This document shows positions 17,248 to 26,120 of a stretch of DNA of 64,000 nucleotides, one piece after another. This DNA comes from a bacterium (GTDB lineage Bacteria > SZUA-79 > Acidulodesulfobacterales > Acidulodesulfobacteraceae). The DNA lies in the NCBI GenBank assembly GCA_021809845.1, contig JAJZJW010000002.1, positions 62,001-126,000 on the forward strand, in the 5' to 3' direction. Position numbers and translations under genes: made by a program. The number at the start of each line of letters is the position of its first letter. The first letter of the stretch is position 1. The notes under the pieces are model-generated. The model saw only the letters and a program-made list of their open reading frames with translations. It had not been told where the DNA came from and ran no database searches.

Positions 17248-17284
17248 TTTAATAAAAAATAAAGGATTTTTTGAAGGGATAAAA
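17248..17284. repeat. Right candidate attachment-site repeat of the accessory region
   Basis: Matches 5700-5736 at 32 of 37 positions in the same orientation. It lies between the integrase start (17195) and the CCA end of tRNA-Arg (17320). If these are recombination junctions, the element spans 11.6 kb. Confidence 0.4.
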
Positions 17285-17319
17285 ATGCTGTAAAGCTTGT
17301 AACTACCAGCCTTTTTATC

Positions 17320-17396
17320 TGGTGTGTCCGGCGGGATTCGAACCCGCTGCCTCAGGAGTCGGAGTCCTGCGCTCTATCCAGATGAGCTACGGACAC
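17320..17396 (-). tRNA. tRNA-Arg (anticodon CCG)
   Basis: A full cloverleaf on the minus strand: acceptor GTGTCCG with CGGACAC, D arm GCTC/GAGC, anticodon stem CAGGA/TCCTG with loop CTCCGAC (anticodon CCG, reads CGG), T arm GCGGG-TTCGAAT-CCCGC, discriminator A and encoded CCA. It is followed downstream by the broken integrase, a typical integration site. Confidence 0.95.
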
Positions 17397-17573
17397 AATT
17401 TAGAAATTATTGCTGCAATTTGCTATGCTTTTGCTATAAGTAAATCTATAATACAAATCGATTCAGGTACTTTCTTGTTTTATGATATAATTATAATATA
17501 CTCTAATTTTTTTTAAGAATAATTATAATTATTAACGAATTTTATTATAACATTAAAATAAGATAATAGGATA

Positions 17574-18311
17574 ATGATAAATAATTTTCAAATGGCTATT
17601 TTTACAGAAAACATAATAAAGAAACTATCCGATAATGCTATAGTTTTATCCGGTTTTATAGAAAACAATCTGGAAAAAGACCTTAACTCTATTATTAATA
17701 ACAAATTTAATATAGTTGACTCAGAAGCAGATATGAATGATATTAAAGACAATATTATAACAGAACTTAATAATGAAATTTATAAATTAATTATAAGCGT
17801 CATAACAAACAAGGGGTTAAGGCAATCAAAAGACAAAAGTAAGCTATATATTTATGAAAATGTACTTAAATTTGGTCCATTTTGCAATTCGATGCAAAAT
17901 ATTTACACATTAAATCTTTTGATAAAACTTAATATTAAAAATATATCTCAGTATCCCGCCTTAAAAAAACAATCTTATATTCCGGAACTTGCGCTAATGA
18001 TAAGTTCAATAGTTAAGAATACCATAGATATATTCTATTCATTATTAAATTCTAGCAGCACCAATAACGAATTATACGGTAATAAAATCAATAATAAAAC
18101 TTATAAACAACAAATACTCAAAAAAACATGGCAGGAGGTAACAAATATTGATTTTATTTGCGATAGAATAATAAAAGACCTTTCAACGTTAGAGGTTCAT
18201 GCATATGGATATGATGTTAAAAGTCAAATTATATATTATTCATTAATAGTTTCTTATTTGAGAGAGATTGCAATATTCTCGTACAGAATCGTTGAAAATG
18301 CTGTATCATAA
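17574..18311 (+). CDS. PhoU-like helical protein (uncertain)
   Basis: A 245-residue, apparently all-alpha protein with no membrane segment or signal. Helices around residues 55-85 (ITELNNEIYKLIISVITNKG) and the C-terminal helix (LIVSYLREIAIFSYRIVENA) resemble the metal-binding-type helices of PhoU domains, which regulate phosphate uptake; the match is loose, and acidic E-x-x-x-D clusters are weak. It lies upstream of acetate kinase on the same strand, separated by a duplicated 35-bp segment. The ATG at 17574 has only a weak AGGAT upstream; an internal ATG at codon 7 is possible. A role linked to acetyl-phosphate or phosphate metabolism is speculation from context. Confidence 0.5.
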   Translation: MINNFQMAIFTENIIKKLSDNAIVLSGFIENNLEKDLNSIINNKFNIVDSEADMNDIKDNIITELNNEIYKLIISVITNKGLRQSKDKSKLYIYENVLKFGPFCNSMQNIYTLNLLIKLNIKNISQYPALKKQSYIPELALMISSIVKNTIDIFYSLLNSSSTNNELYGNKINNKTYKQQILKKTWQEVTNIDFICDRIIKDLSTLEVHAYGYDVKSQIIYYSLIVSYLREIAIFSYRIVENAVS

Positions 18312-18389
18312 TTTGTTTTTAATAAATTTTAATAAAGTGCATAAATAAAGGCTCTATCACAATTTGTTTTTAATAAATTTTAATAAAGT
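18304..18389. repeat. 35-bp direct repeat spanning a gene end and the ackA leader
   Basis: Copies at 18304-18338 and 18355-18389 differ at one base. The first contains the stop codon of the PhoU-like gene; the second lies just before ackA. Period 51 bp. Like the ferredoxin case, a gene tail has been copied downstream. Confidence 0.85.
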
Positions 18390-18404
18390 AAATAAAATTA
18401 AATT

Positions 18405-19952
18405 ATGAATGTCTTGTCTATAAATTCCGGGAGTTCTTCTATAAAATTTGCTTATTTTAAGTACATAGAAAAAACAACGCAAATAATCGCCCATAAAAAC
18501 ATTAATGATATTAATTCTATAAATAAAATCAAAAAAAATTACAATTATAATCAAAATAGATATTCATTTGAAAACGACATGGAAATAGAATCGGAACTGC
18601 CGATACTGCTTTCGCTTAATAGATTATATGACGGAGAAATAGAAGAAATTGGAACATCTTTTTCTTCTTATTACTATGAACATGTTGACGGCAAGGAAAG
18701 CGGCAAAATAAATTTTAAAAATCACCATGATGCATTATTTTTTATAATTAATAAATTAATATACAAACATAAAAATATAAATAAAAATGAAAAAATTGAC
18801 ATAGTAGCACACAGATTTGTACACGGAGGTAATGTTTTTATTAAGCCTCTTATTATTAAACCACTTGCAATTTTGCATAAAAATAACACACATAGAACCA
18901 AAAAAAACAGCATTTCTGATCCCATAAGCGTTTCTTGGAATTCGCTAAATAATAAAGAATTAACACGGAACATTGCGCGATCTGCCCAAAAGCTGCAAAA
19001 CACGGAAGCATCTGAAGCAAATGATAATAATGAACTATATTCAAATTTTCCTGATTTAGAAAAATTAGCCCGACTTAACGAACTTGCACCTCTTCATAAC
19101 CCCTCAAATTTACTTGGGCTTGAAACCACAATAAAGCTCATCCCTGAGGCAGCCGAAGTCTGCATATTCGACACATCTTTTCATTCTACAATTCCGGACC
19201 ATGCTTCAATATATCCGCTTCCACTGGAATATTACAAAAAATACAATATAAAAAAATATGGATTTCACGGCATTTCTTATACTTTTATTTCTAATATTCT
19301 GAAATTTTCAGGATATAAATTTAAAAAAATGATACTCTGCCATCTTGGAAACGGGGCAAGCATTGCAGCGGTTAAAAATGGTAAATCGGTCGACACGTCA
19401 ATGGGCTATACACCTTTAGAAGGGCTAATGATGGGGACTAGAACAGGTGATATAGACCCATCTTTATCTTTTATTCTAAAAAATAAATTAAAATTATCAG
19501 AAGAAGAGCTGTATAATATTTATAATAAAAAAAGCGGGCTTCTTGGAATTTCTCAAAAAACCTATGATGTAAAAGAACTTTTGAAAAATTCAGATTATAA
19601 TTCAAAATTGGCAATTAAAATGTTTTGCTATAGGATTATTAAATATATAGGGGCTTACTCCGCTTCGCTAAATGGCATAGATGCATTAATTTTTTCAGGG
19701 GGCATAGGTGAAAATTCATCATTTATTAGACAAGAAATATGCAACAATCTTTCGTTCTTAGGTATAAAGCTTAATAGAGCAAAAAATAACGGCGTAACAG
19801 AAATTTTCAGCAGCAAATCAAAATTGCAAACATTAAGCATTGAAAGTTCAATAGTAAAAATAAGCTCAGGCAAAATCACAGTTCTCGCGGTTAAAACAGA
19901 CGAAGAATTAATGATGGCAGAAAATGCATTGAAAATTCTAAAAGTTAAATAA
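18405..19952 (+). CDS. ackA: Acetate kinase
   Basis: ATP + acetate to acetyl phosphate + ADP (usually run toward ATP). Family signatures: N-terminal NSGSSSIKF, VAHRFVHGG, FDTSFHSTIP (catalytic Asp), YGFHGISY, LGNGASIAA, MGTRTGDIDP, and GGIGENSSFIR near the end. At 515 residues it is about 110 longer than usual, from Asn/Lys-rich inserts near residues 25-90 and 160-215; catalytic blocks are intact around them. It is followed 84 bp downstream by a phosphate acyltransferase, giving the classic acetyl-CoA to acetate pair with ATP yield. Initiation at the ATG of MNVLSINSG fits the family. Confidence 0.95.
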   Translation: MNVLSINSGSSSIKFAYFKYIEKTTQIIAHKNINDINSINKIKKNYNYNQNRYSFENDMEIESELPILLSLNRLYDGEIEEIGTSFSSYYYEHVDGKESGKINFKNHHDALFFIINKLIYKHKNINKNEKIDIVAHRFVHGGNVFIKPLIIKPLAILHKNNTHRTKKNSISDPISVSWNSLNNKELTRNIARSAQKLQNTEASEANDNNELYSNFPDLEKLARLNELAPLHNPSNLLGLETTIKLIPEAAEVCIFDTSFHSTIPDHASIYPLPLEYYKKYNIKKYGFHGISYTFISNILKFSGYKFKKMILCHLGNGASIAAVKNGKSVDTSMGYTPLEGLMMGTRTGDIDPSLSFILKNKLKLSEEELYNIYNKKSGLLGISQKTYDVKELLKNSDYNSKLAIKMFCYRIIKYIGAYSASLNGIDALIFSGGIGENSSFIRQEICNNLSFLGIKLNRAKNNGVTEIFSSKSKLQTLSIESSIVKISSGKITVLAVKTDEELMMAENALKILKVK

Positions 19953-20036
19953 AGTTACATAAAATTAACTCAACTAAATAAAATTAAAAAAAAATAAAAA
20001 ATAACAAAAAAGGCTAACATATTGGCGGATTAAAAA

Positions 20037-20975
20037 ATGTTAAAAAAGTTAGATGAAATACTTGATAATGCGAGAAAAATAAATCCTAGAAGAACCGCCG
20101 TTGTCGGCAGCGCTGACGAGTTAACGCTTTTAGGTGTTAAAGAAGCGGTAGAAGCAGGATTAATAATACCTATACTAATCGGCAACGGTAATCATATAAA
20201 AAAAATTGGCGAAAAAATCAAACTGCTTATTGAAAAAGAAAATATTGAAATTATAAATTCGGAAACCGACGAATATTCTGCAAAAATTGCATGCGAGCTT
20301 GCTAAAAATAAGAAAATAGACATAATTATGAAAGGACATATTCACACGGATATATTAATGCATGCCGTAATATCCGCAGAAAATGGGCTTAGAACCAATA
20401 GACTTATAAGCCATCTCTTTTTAATGGAAATAAAAACATACAAAAAACTGTTGATAATAACAGATGCCGCAATTAACATAAATCCTAATGTTTCTGAAAA
20501 AGCGCAAATACTTCAAAATGCGATTGATTTTGCAATTATTTTGGGCATTAAAATTCCTAAAGCGGCTGTTTTATCCGCAACCGAAGAAATTAATCCTAAA
20601 ATGCAATCAACTATAGACGCGGCATTACTCAGCAAAATGGCTGAAAGGGGCCAGATTAAAAACGGAATAGTAGATGGCCCCCTTGCTTTTGACAATGTTA
20701 TATCAAAAGAAGCGGCTTTAGAAAAAGGCATAAAAAGTCCGGTATCTGGCGATGCAGATATTATTCTTGTGCCAAATATAGAATCAGGAAATATTTTATT
20801 TAAGGATTTGGAATACCTTGCAGGAGCTACCGTCGCAGGAATTGTGGTCGGAGCAGCCGTTCCGGTTATATTGACTTCAAGATCCGATCCTCCAAAAGCC
20901 AGATTGTATTCCGCCGCTATGGCAATTATAGCTTCGAATGATTATAAATCTTTCTTAAATTATCATTTATTTTAA
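20037..20975 (+). CDS. Phosphate acetyl/butyryltransferase
   Basis: A 312-residue PTA_PTB-family enzyme that moves an acyl group between CoA and phosphate. Seen: TAVVGSADELTLLGVKEA, IIMKGHIHTDILM, AAVLSATEEINPKMQSTIDA, VDGPLAFDNVIS and the C-terminal DIILVPNIESGNILFKDL, with AGIVVGAAVPVILTSRSD closing the active site. The length and the GPLAFDNA-like box are closer to Ptb-type enzymes than to long Pta. Placed right after ackA, it most likely makes acetyl phosphate from acetyl-CoA, but a butyryl or propionyl substrate cannot be excluded. Confidence 0.88.
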   Translation: MLKKLDEILDNARKINPRRTAVVGSADELTLLGVKEAVEAGLIIPILIGNGNHIKKIGEKIKLLIEKENIEIINSETDEYSAKIACELAKNKKIDIIMKGHIHTDILMHAVISAENGLRTNRLISHLFLMEIKTYKKLLIITDAAININPNVSEKAQILQNAIDFAIILGIKIPKAAVLSATEEINPKMQSTIDAALLSKMAERGQIKNGIVDGPLAFDNVISKEAALEKGIKSPVSGDADIILVPNIESGNILFKDLEYLAGATVAGIVVGAAVPVILTSRSDPPKARLYSAAMAIIASNDYKSFLNYHLF

Positions 20976-21310
20976 CAGCCCGCTAATTAGATTAATTAGT
21001 TAATTGGTTAATTAAGGACAGTTAATTAAGATAAGTTTGTTTAACATTAATAACATTTTAACAAATTAAATTAATATATGCTCATATAAAGTATCATGAA
21101 CATCATACCAGAACAAGTTAATTAGGATTAATTTTTTTCAGGCACTTTAGTTAATGCCACTGGTACTGGACAGCTAATTAGGTACAAGTTGATTAGGATT
21201 AATTAGGGATTGAACACTATTTTCTGAGCGTTCTAATTTAATTGTGGACAGACACTATTTTCTCAGCATTATGATGATTATGACTCTATTTTGAATTTAA
21301 AACTAACCAT

Positions 21311-21361
21311 TTATTTATTATATTATTTATATAAGAGTTATTTATTATATTATTTATATAA
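21311..21361. repeat. 24-bp direct repeat pair
   Basis: TTATTTATTATATTATTTAT-ATAA at 21311-21334 and again at 21338-21361, separated by GAG. Confidence 0.85.
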
Positions 21362-21396
21362 CAGCATAATTTATGATAAAATTACAAAACAAGAAA

Positions 21397-21454
21397 ATGT
21401 TATACAAAAAATTACTATAATGTTATAATAATTATGTTATACAAAAAATTACTA
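21397..21454. repeat. 21-bp direct repeat pair upstream of the chemoreceptor
   Basis: ATGTTATACAAAAAATTACT-A occurs at 21397-21417 and 21434-21454. It lies 65-120 bp before the gene start and could overlap its promoter. Confidence 0.8.
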
Positions 21455-21518
21455 ATTGGTTTATATCAACTTATTAATAGTTAATCATACTAGTATCTTT
21501 GGAGGACCGTAATATATT

Positions 21519-23465
21519 ATGAAAAGCGATTTTGCAAGAAATAATAGTATTATTAAAAAAAATAGTATCTTATATACTAATAAACATGCCAATAAACTCA
21601 CCAATACTATATTGCAAAGCGGGGTAATAATTGTATTTACAATTATAGCTATATTTTTTCTTGCCGTTTCTTTTGTTCAGCATAATTTTACGCTGTCTGT
21701 TGCAATAGTTATCATTTCTGTTGCATATTATGCCGGTATTTTTATCACTAATAAGATAACTGAAACAAAGGCAAATAAAATTAATAATTTTTTAAATGAT
21801 TTTTTAACCGAGAATAAAGATTTAAGAAAACGGCTGCCTTACGTTGATTTATATAATATAGACAGTGAAATCAACAATTTGTTTGATTATCTTTATAATA
21901 CATTTCAAAATGCCCTTGATTCCACAAATATTGTTGCAGTCGATGCAAATACTGAAAGCGCCTCTATGGACAAAATATACAAAGAAAATGAGTCTCTATC
22001 AGGACAAGTTGCTTCTATATCCAGCGCAATTGATGAAATCAGTGCGTCCCATAAAGAAATGACAAAAAGTGCCAAAGATTCACAAAAATCTTCTAAAATG
22101 TCCCTTGAAAGAGCAAATAAAGGGAATGTAATGATAGAAAATATTATAACCGAAATAAGAACGGTATCAAATTCTATCGAGAACCTTAACATTACTATGA
22201 CTAAACTTGATAAAAGTTCAAAAGAGATAGGCGACGTTATTTCATTAATAAGTGATATAGCAGACCAGACCAATCTGCTGGCATTAAATGCTGCAATAGA
22301 GGCTGCAAGAGCTGGAGAACAAGGCAGGGGCTTTGCCGTGGTTGCGGATGAAGTTAAAAAATTAGCTGAAAGAACTAGTAAGTCAACCTCTGACACGAGA
22401 AAAATAATAGAAAGTCTGTTTCAGGAAACTTCAAAAACCGTTCAAGCTATTAAAGATGTGGTAGAAAACGTTGAAAAAATAAGTTCCGAATCCATGCAGG
22501 CGGAAGAATTATTTAATAACATAATGAAAGCTGCAAGCGAAGAAAAAAATAGTATTGATTTAATATCTTCCTCTGCGGAGCAATTAGAAATTGCCGTAAC
22601 TGAAGTGGAAAAAAATCTTGCGGTAGTTCAAAAGGTCTCTGCAAACACGACAGAGGCAGCGAAAAAATCAAAAATAATAAGTTCATCGTTAGCTAAATCG
22701 TCTAATTCATTAAAAATTGAACTATGCTCCTTAAAATTAGACCTTTTTGGCATAGTTCCATTAGAAAGCGCGGGAGTTATGAAAAAAAAATTCGAGCCGT
22801 TAATAACTTATTTAAACAAAGCGCTAAAATTACATTACAGCAGTCTAGTAGCAGTCACATATGAAGATTCTATTGAAGAATTAGGCATAAATAAAGTATC
22901 TTTTGCATATATGACGCCCTCAACATATTTAGAAGCAAGAAAGAAGTATAAAATAGAACCTCTTGCATACGCGGTAAAAAATGGCTCCCCCACTTACAGA
23001 AGTGTTTTTGTCGCACCAATAAATTCTAATATAAATTCTTTGCAGGATTTAAATTCAAAGAAGATAGCATTCGGCTCTAAAATGTCGACAGGCTCTTCGC
23101 TTATTCCAAAAGCTATGCTTAAAGCGGCGGGGATCGAACTTATGTCCCTTGCCGCTTATGACTATCTTGGTTCTCATGACAATGTAGCAAACGCTATAAT
23201 AGAAGGGGAATACGATGCAGGAGCATTGATGGATTCCGCAGCGGAAGATTTTAAGGGTTCTTTAAAAATTATAGCTTATTCAGACCCTATACCTCAATTT
23301 CCGATCTGCGCCGCTGCCGGTATCGATGAATCTTTGAAATTAAAAGTTAAGGATGCTATTTTAAATATTAAAGATAAAGCTATACTGCAAGCTATTGATA
23401 AGGGCTATACCGCATTCATCGAAGCAAATAATAGTGATTTTGAACCAATAAAGAAGTGTATCTGA
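21519..23465 (+). CDS. Methyl-accepting chemotaxis protein fused to a PhnD-like substrate-binding domain
   Basis: A 648-residue protein. Two adjacent membrane helices (about 33-53 and 58-78) are joined by a very short loop, so there is no periplasmic sensor. Then comes a coiled MCP signalling domain (about 145-395) with the hairpin tip [20 protein letters not shown] and [18 protein letters not shown]. From about 408 to the end is a PhnD-like phosphate/phosphonate-binding fold ([41 protein letters not shown]). By topology this binding domain should be cytoplasmic, which is unusual. No che genes are nearby. GGAGG is 13 nt before the ATG, a long spacing. A Rho-independent terminator follows. Confidence 0.9.
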   Translation: MKSDFARNNSIIKKNSILYTNKHANKLTNTILQSGVIIVFTIIAIFFLAVSFVQHNFTLSVAIVIISVAYYAGIFITNKITETKANKINNFLNDFLTENKDLRKRLPYVDLYNIDSEINNLFDYLYNTFQNALDSTNIVAVDANTESASMDKIYKENESLSGQVASISSAIDEISASHKEMTKSAKDSQKSSKMSLERANKGNVMIENIITEIRTVSNSIENLNITMTKLDKSSKEIGDVISLISDIADQTNLLALNAAIEAARAGEQGRGFAVVADEVKKLAERTSKSTSDTRKIIESLFQETSKTVQAIKDVVENVEKISSESMQAEELFNNIMKAASEEKNSIDLISSSAEQLEIAVTEVEKNLAVVQKVSANTTEAAKKSKIISSSLAKSSNSLKIELCSLKLDLFGIVPLESAGVMKKKFEPLITYLNKALKLHYSSLVAVTYEDSIEELGINKVSFAYMTPSTYLEARKKYKIEPLAYAVKNGSPTYRSVFVAPINSNINSLQDLNSKKIAFGSKMSTGSSLIPKAMLKAAGIELMSLAAYDYLGSHDNVANAIIEGEYDAGALMDSAAEDFKGSLKIIAYSDPIPQFPICAAAGIDESLKLKVKDAILNIKDKAILQAIDKGYTAFIEANNSDFEPIKKCI

Positions 23466-23476
23466 TTTATTTATTA

Positions 23477-23516
23477 TCCTACTCTCGCTTGAATTTGCGG
23501 GGTAGGAGTTTTATTT
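23477..23516 (+). terminator. Rho-independent terminator after the chemoreceptor gene
   Basis: Arms TCCTAC-T-CTCGC and GCGGG-GTAGGA pair over 11 bp with one bulged T and a TTGAATTT loop, followed by GTTTTATTTT. It begins 12 bp past the stop codon. Bases 23517-23745 after it show no gene. Confidence 0.85.
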
Positions 23517-23745
23517 TATAAAAATATGAAATAACGAAAAAATATCCGGATTTATTCCAACTCTTACTTCCGCTTCACCCCTAAAGGATTTCTTTGTTAT
23601 ATAAAATTAGCTTTCTAATTTATATATTTCCAATTAAATAACGCCTTTAAATGTTTTTACGACGTAGTCTGCGCTCTTTTTTCGCCATATAAACGCATAT
23701 CTTTGCGGAATGTTGCGAGAAGTGCTTATTTACTGCGGTTTTGAA

Positions 23746-23822
23746 TGGTGCGTCCAGCAGGATTCGAACCTGCGACCCACAGCTTAGAAGGCTGTTGCTC
23801 TATCCATCTGAGCTATGAACGC
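23746..23822 (-). tRNA. tRNA-Arg (anticodon TCT)
   Basis: Cloverleaf on the minus strand: acceptor GCGTTCA with TGGACGC (one G-U pair), D arm GCTC/GAGC, anticodon stem ACAGC/GCTGT with loop CTTCTAA (anticodon TCT, reads AGA), T arm GCAGG-TTCGAAT-CCTGC, discriminator A and encoded CCA. Confidence 0.95.
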
Positions 23823-24146
23823 ACATCGTTACTTTAATTTAAAGTAAACAATATTCTACTATTAAAATTATTTATTGTCAATAAAATATCTGCATCTTAG
23901 CCGAAAAATGTAAATCAACTTGTTGATATTACATAATTTCAGCCAAAATTGAAACAAATTGTTAACAAAAGTTTAATAATTTTGAATCATTTGTTTCATA
24001 AAACCGTAAAAATAAAATTATAAAATAATTTTTAACAAATTAAAAAATAATATAAAAGTAAACGCAAATAAAATTAATATTTTTATATCTCATAAAAATT
24101 CAATAATTTTTTGCAATAATTTTTTTAAATAGGAATATACTTCTGT
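23823..24146. other. AT-rich gene-free spacer before the pilus cluster
   Basis: Very AT-rich, without a credible ORF or hairpin. It should contain the promoters of the tRNA (minus strand) and of the pilus cluster (plus strand), but I cannot pick either with confidence. Confidence 0.5.
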
Positions 24147-24716
24147 ATGCAAGAGACAAATATAAATTTTAATATAACCAGTGGCAAAGGCTTTACTTTA
24201 ATAGAACTCATCATTGCTATGCTTATCATTGCAATTTTAACATCGGGCGGGTTATACGTATATTCAGGTTTAATTTCATCATCAAAAGTAACGGCAACCA
24301 TAAAAAATATTACTATACTGGAAACTGCTGCAAATTCATATGCTGATATCAATGGAGGAAGTTATAAAACAATAGAGCCCTCAGAAATGCAGGCTGATAA
24401 TTTAATACCATCATCATGGAACATAAGTGGAAACTGGACATATCCGATAAATACCGACGGGTTAATTAAAAAGTACTTTATAGGTCAAAATATTTGGGGC
24501 ACTTCAGGAAACTATGTAATTGGCATATATGCACCGTCTATTACTAATTTACAAGCCTTAACCATCTGTAAGGCATTAGAAAATTCAATTAGCGCAATCG
24601 GTTTCAACGGTAACAGCTATAATTTACCGCAGTATAGATGCTCAATCGTTGTGCCTGACAATAATGAATTGCTGTCTTCTTCTTCGCAATCCGAGATATT
24701 TTTTGGATTTAATTAA
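24147..24716 (+). CDS. Type IV prepilin-like protein 1
   Basis: A 189-residue class III signal protein. The prepilin peptidase site GKG-FTLIELIIAMLIIAIL is followed by a hydrophobic helix with Glu at mature position 5, then TSGGLYVYSGLISSSKVTAT. The leader is 15 residues with charged N-end. The C-terminal domain has one Cys pair (CKALEN and YRCSIVV), probably the pilin disulfide. Its close similarity over the first 35 mature residues to the second prepilin at 27659 suggests a gene pair from duplication, such as a major and a minor pilin. The first gene of the pilus cluster; a gap of 163 bp follows. Confidence 0.88.
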   Translation: MQETNINFNITSGKGFTLIELIIAMLIIAILTSGGLYVYSGLISSSKVTATIKNITILETAANSYADINGGSYKTIEPSEMQADNLIPSSWNISGNWTYPINTDGLIKKYFIGQNIWGTSGNYVIGIYAPSITNLQALTICKALENSISAIGFNGNSYNLPQYRCSIVVPDNNELLSSSSQSEIFFGFN

Positions 24717-24879
24717 ACATTATTAATATTATTATTATTTGGATTATTATTATTTGGCTATATCCCATAAAAGATATCAAATTATCATTTATTGTCATTT
24801 ATTGTCATTTATACATTATTAATATTAATCATTGAAAAATCGTTAAATTAACTTTCAGAGTCACTCGAATTAACAAATT
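24717..24879. repeat. Short simple repeats between pilin 1 and the lipoprotein gene
   Basis: Contains two copies of TTGTCATTTA-T plus a related ATTATCATTTA-T at 24781-24812, and an ATTATTATTTGG duplication at about 24731-24758. No ORF. Confidence 0.55.
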
Positions 24880-25623
24880 ATGAAATTAAAAAAAATAAAA
24901 AGTTCGGTCATAAACTTAGAGTATCGGAAATTTTTAAAGTTGTTTACATGGATTTTGTGTATTGCCGCAACGGTGTCCGGTTGTGCTTACAATAACAACG
25001 CAATTAATAAAAATTTGACCAAAACTCAGGCAAATAAATTAAACGGCATAATGTTTTCAATTCTCAATATTCCAGCGTTAAATATTGCGAGTGCAACTGA
25101 AAATATAAAATACAAAAAACATAAAGTCTTATATATACCAAAAACTATGCTCGGCATAAGCAAAATAAATAAAGCTATAACCGCCAAATTAAAACATAGT
25201 AAAAAATTAGATGCCGCAACATTAAAAAATAAAAATATGTATAAAACAGACCTAAAACAAAATAAACTGCCCAAAACAAAACAGGCATTAAAAACAATTC
25301 AGGTAAGTCCTGCAAGACCATATACACTTACAAAAAATAATAATACTATTTATTTAAAAATAAGCACAAAGAAGAAAATGATAATACATAAAAAAATTAT
25401 CGTCGACCATCTCAGCATAACTATTCGGGGATTTAGATATATAAACGGCTATGAAATAGTTTTTATAAGTTTAACGAATAACGGCAATACAAAGTTCATA
25501 AATTTAAATTTTAAATATTCCAATGCCGGTAATTCATTCAGAATAAAAAAATGGGAGATTATCAAAAATCTAACGGTTGCCAACAAGTACAAAAAAGGAG
25601 TGATTTTTTGGCTAAATTTTTAA
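24880..25623 (+). CDS. Predicted pilus-cluster lipoprotein of unknown function
   Basis: A 247-residue basic protein I do not recognise. The N-terminus has a Lys-rich stretch, a hydrophobic segment (LFTWILCIAATVSGC) and a plausible lipobox VSGC with Cys near residue 35, so it may be a lipoprotein anchored to a membrane. The middle is Lys/Thr/Asn-rich and probably disordered; the last 80 residues look beta-rich (ISIRGFRYINGYEIVFISL-like). The 3' end overlaps the start of the transglycosylase gene by 16 bp. Position suggests a pilotin or periplasmic assembly part of the pilus machine, which is inference only. Confidence 0.6.
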   Translation: MKLKKIKSSVINLEYRKFLKLFTWILCIAATVSGCAYNNNAINKNLTKTQANKLNGIMFSILNIPALNIASATENIKYKKHKVLYIPKTMLGISKINKAITAKLKHSKKLDAATLKNKNMYKTDLKQNKLPKTKQALKTIQVSPARPYTLTKNNNTIYLKISTKKKMIIHKKIIVDHLSITIRGFRYINGYEIVFISLTNNGNTKFINLNFKYSNAGNSFRIKKWEIIKNLTVANKYKKGVIFWLNF

Positions 25624-26093
25624 CGTCTCTTGTAATATTAAGCGCAGGTATATTTATATTTATATTTACATTTATATGCTTGAATATACTGGGCCCGACT
25701 ATTCCGAATATTTACGGCTACTCCTATTCTTATAAAGAGGTGGTAAAAACAATCTTTAGCGCTTCAAAAGATTTCAACGTTCCAAGCGCGTTAGTTTTAT
25801 CAATAATAAAAGAAGAATCCGATTTTAACGTAAATGCGTTATCAAACAAAGGTGCGATTGGACTTATGCAGTTAATGCCCCAAACAGCAAAAAGTATCGG
25901 CGTTAATCCTTACAATCCATTGCAAAATATAATAGGCGGCATTTACTATCTAAAATACTGCTTAAATTTAAAAAAGGGGAATATTGTTTTGTCATTGGCA
26001 TGTTACAACGCCGGACCAAATGGCGGTATGCCTTACTCTACATACAAATATATTAAAAAAATAGCCGAATATTATCAAATGTTATCAAAATAA
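25608..26093 (+). CDS. Lytic transglycosylase (SLT domain) of the pilus cluster
   Basis: I choose a TTG start at 25608 (161 residues), because AGGAG lies seven bases before it; a longer frame from 25551 has no such signal and would overlap the previous gene more. A membrane anchor or signal (FLTSLVILSAGIFIFIFTF) leads into an SLT domain: SIIKEESDFNVNALSNKGAI with the catalytic Glu, GLMQLMPQTAKSIGV, and LACYNAGPNGG. The domain cuts peptidoglycan to form 1,6-anhydro-muropeptides. In type IV pilus and secretion clusters it opens the wall for machine assembly (compare PilT of the R64 thin pilus). Confidence 0.88.
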   Translation: MAKFLTSLVILSAGIFIFIFTFICLNILGPTIPNIYGYSYSYKEVVKTIFSASKDFNVPSALVLSIIKEESDFNVNALSNKGAIGLMQLMPQTAKSIGVNPYNPLQNIIGGIYYLKYCLNLKKGNIVLSLACYNAGPNGGMPYSTYKYIKKIAEYYQMLSK

Positions 26094-26120
26094 AATTATT
26101 TAAATCGGTCTTGGCTAATT

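Larger units (their letters stand above)
20976..21518. other. Gene-free spacer with several repeat blocks
   Basis: No convincing ORF. It holds repeated GTTGATTAGGATTAATT/GTTAATTAGGATTAATT blocks (about 21116-21133 and 21188-21205), and paired ACACTATTTTCTGAGCGTT / ACACTATTTTCTCAGCATT segments (about 21214 and 21252) that may be protein-binding sites or a decayed repeat. The two tandem duplications nearest the chemoreceptor are listed separately. Confidence 0.6.

Noticed and set aside
23517-23745. Short minus-strand frame starting MRLYGEKRAQTTS
   Set aside because: Only 13 codons, without a ribosome binding site or conserved features.
25551-25607. Upstream ATG for the lytic transglycosylase
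   Set aside because: No ribosome binding site, and it would place 19 polar residues before the membrane anchor; the TTG at 25608 has AGGAG at the right distance.
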